Shown here: positions 5,443 to 6,049 of the stretch, piece by piece
Numbering within the stretch: position 1 is the first letter of the stretch
Layout of the letters: each line of letters opens with the position of its first letter
Source: Methyloprofundus sp.
GTDB lineage: Bacteria > Pseudomonadota > Gammaproteobacteria > Methylococcales > Methylomonadaceae
Direction: 5' to 3'
DNA: 6,049 nt
Assembly: GCA_030619185.1 (NCBI GenBank)
Contig: JAUXBW010000141.1
Coordinates: 1 to 6,049, forward strand
Notes under the pieces: model-generated
The model's input: only the letters and a program-made list of their open reading frames with translations
What the model was told of the DNA's origin: nothing
The model's database searches: none
Program-made: the position numbers and the translations under genes

Positions 5443-6049
5443 ATGAAAATTTTTTTTTCTTTAATCAAATCAACGAAAGCATATCTATTGATTTGTGTGA
5501 TATTGACACAGAATGTATATGCAGAGAATACCCCAGGAGCAATACGTTCCCCATCTCGTATATCCTTTGTTCCAGGTCATGTATTAGTTCAATTTAAGCA
5601 AACAACACCGACTGCATTAATAAACAATATCAATTCTGCAGAAAAAGCTTCGCCGGTCACTAAATTCCCCCATGCAAATAAATTGCAATTATTACGCCTA
5701 GAGCAAGGCCAGTCGGTTAATGCTACCGTTCAAAAATATAAAAAAAACCCCAATGTTATTTATGCTGAACCCGACTATATCTATACCACTGATGCAGTAA
5801 CACCTAATGATACACATTTCGCAAAGTTATGGGGATTACATAATTCCGGACAAGAAGTAAATGCTAGCATTGGCACCATAGATGCAGATATTGATGCACC
5901 TCAAGCCTGGGCAACCACGCCTGGATCACCAGATATAATAATAGGTGTACTTGGTAGTGGTGTTGCCTGGAATCATGAAGATTTAGCGACCAATATCTGG
6001 TCAAACAGCAGTGAAACTCTGAATGGCACAGACTCAGACAGCAAAGGTA
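5443..6049 (+). CDS. Exported subtilisin-like S8 peptidase, N-terminal part, lacking the catalytic Asp
   Basis: The first 202 codons are present and the gene runs off the right edge. Residues 1-27 are a Sec signal peptide ending VYA. An inhibitor I9-like propeptide follows, from FVPGHVLVQFK (42-52) to the YAEPDY motif (107-112). The catalytic domain then opens with WGLHNSGQ (130-137) and DADIDAPQAW (147-156), typical of secreted S8A proteases. The first catalytic block normally reads like V-I-D-T/S-G-V; here it is VLGSGV (169-174), so Gly171 (GGT, 5953-5955) stands where the triad Asp is expected. The following NHEDL is family-typical and the frame is clean, so this is a point replacement, not a misalignment caused by a frameshift. 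The His and Ser blocks are outside the window. The ATG at 5443 is chosen because it begins the signal peptide; GGA 12 bases upstream is a weak ribosome site. A run of nine T lies at 5450-5458. Fold is confident, activity doubtful. Confidence 0.88.
   Translation, partial: MKIFFSLIKSTKAYLLICVILTQNVYAENTPGAIRSPSRISFVPGHVLVQFKQTTPTALINNINSAEKASPVTKFPHANKLQLLRLEQGQSVNATVQKYKKNPNVIYAEPDYIYTTDAVTPNDTHFAKLWGLHNSGQEVNASIGTIDADIDAPQAWATTPGSPDIIIGVLGSGVAWNHEDLATNIWSNSSETLNGTDSDSKG

Overview
The window is moderately AT-rich DNA with Gram-negative style genes: two exported proteins with Sec signal peptides, one of them a periplasmic binding protein, plus several palindromic REP/MITE-like repeats. Overall character suggests a gammaproteobacterium, possibly an environmental lineage such as a methanotroph or sulfur oxidiser. 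This is an inference from style only, because no rRNA or marker gene is present.

Layout, left to right. Positions 1-139 hold a palindrome and a degenerate copy of a repeat that recurs at about 4.9-5.1 kb. Positions 140-2722 (minus) encode a complete UPF0182-family membrane protein. Positions 2723-2934 are non-coding and hold one arm of a palindromic repeat and a GTAG-type REP hairpin. Positions 2935-3918 (minus) encode a molybdate/tungstate-type ABC ATPase with a C-terminal TOBE/Mop-like domain (TupC-like). Positions 3919-4128 form the divergent intergenic region, dominated by a large near-perfect palindrome related to the arm at 2.78 kb. Positions 4129-4923 (plus) encode TupA, the tungstate-binding periplasmic protein. 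Positions 4924-5442 (519 bases) carry no convincing gene. They hold a candidate terminator, a 159-bp nested inverted repeat, two overlapping alternative hairpins, an extended -10 promoter and a roughly 200-nt leader. From 5443 to the right edge runs the start of an exported subtilisin-like (S8) protease with an I9-like propeptide.

How the genes fit together. TupA and the ATPase are two of the three parts of a TupABC tungstate importer, but they are divergently arranged and no TupB permease gene is present between or beside them. Related repeat copies sit on both sides of the ATPase gene, so rearrangement of an ancestral tupABC operon is a plausible reading. The UPF0182 protein and the protease have no evident functional link to tungstate uptake.

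Most notable points: the S8 protein has Gly where the catalytic Asp of the triad is expected; the tungstate system lacks its permease here; and at least three palindromic repeat types fill the intergenic regions.
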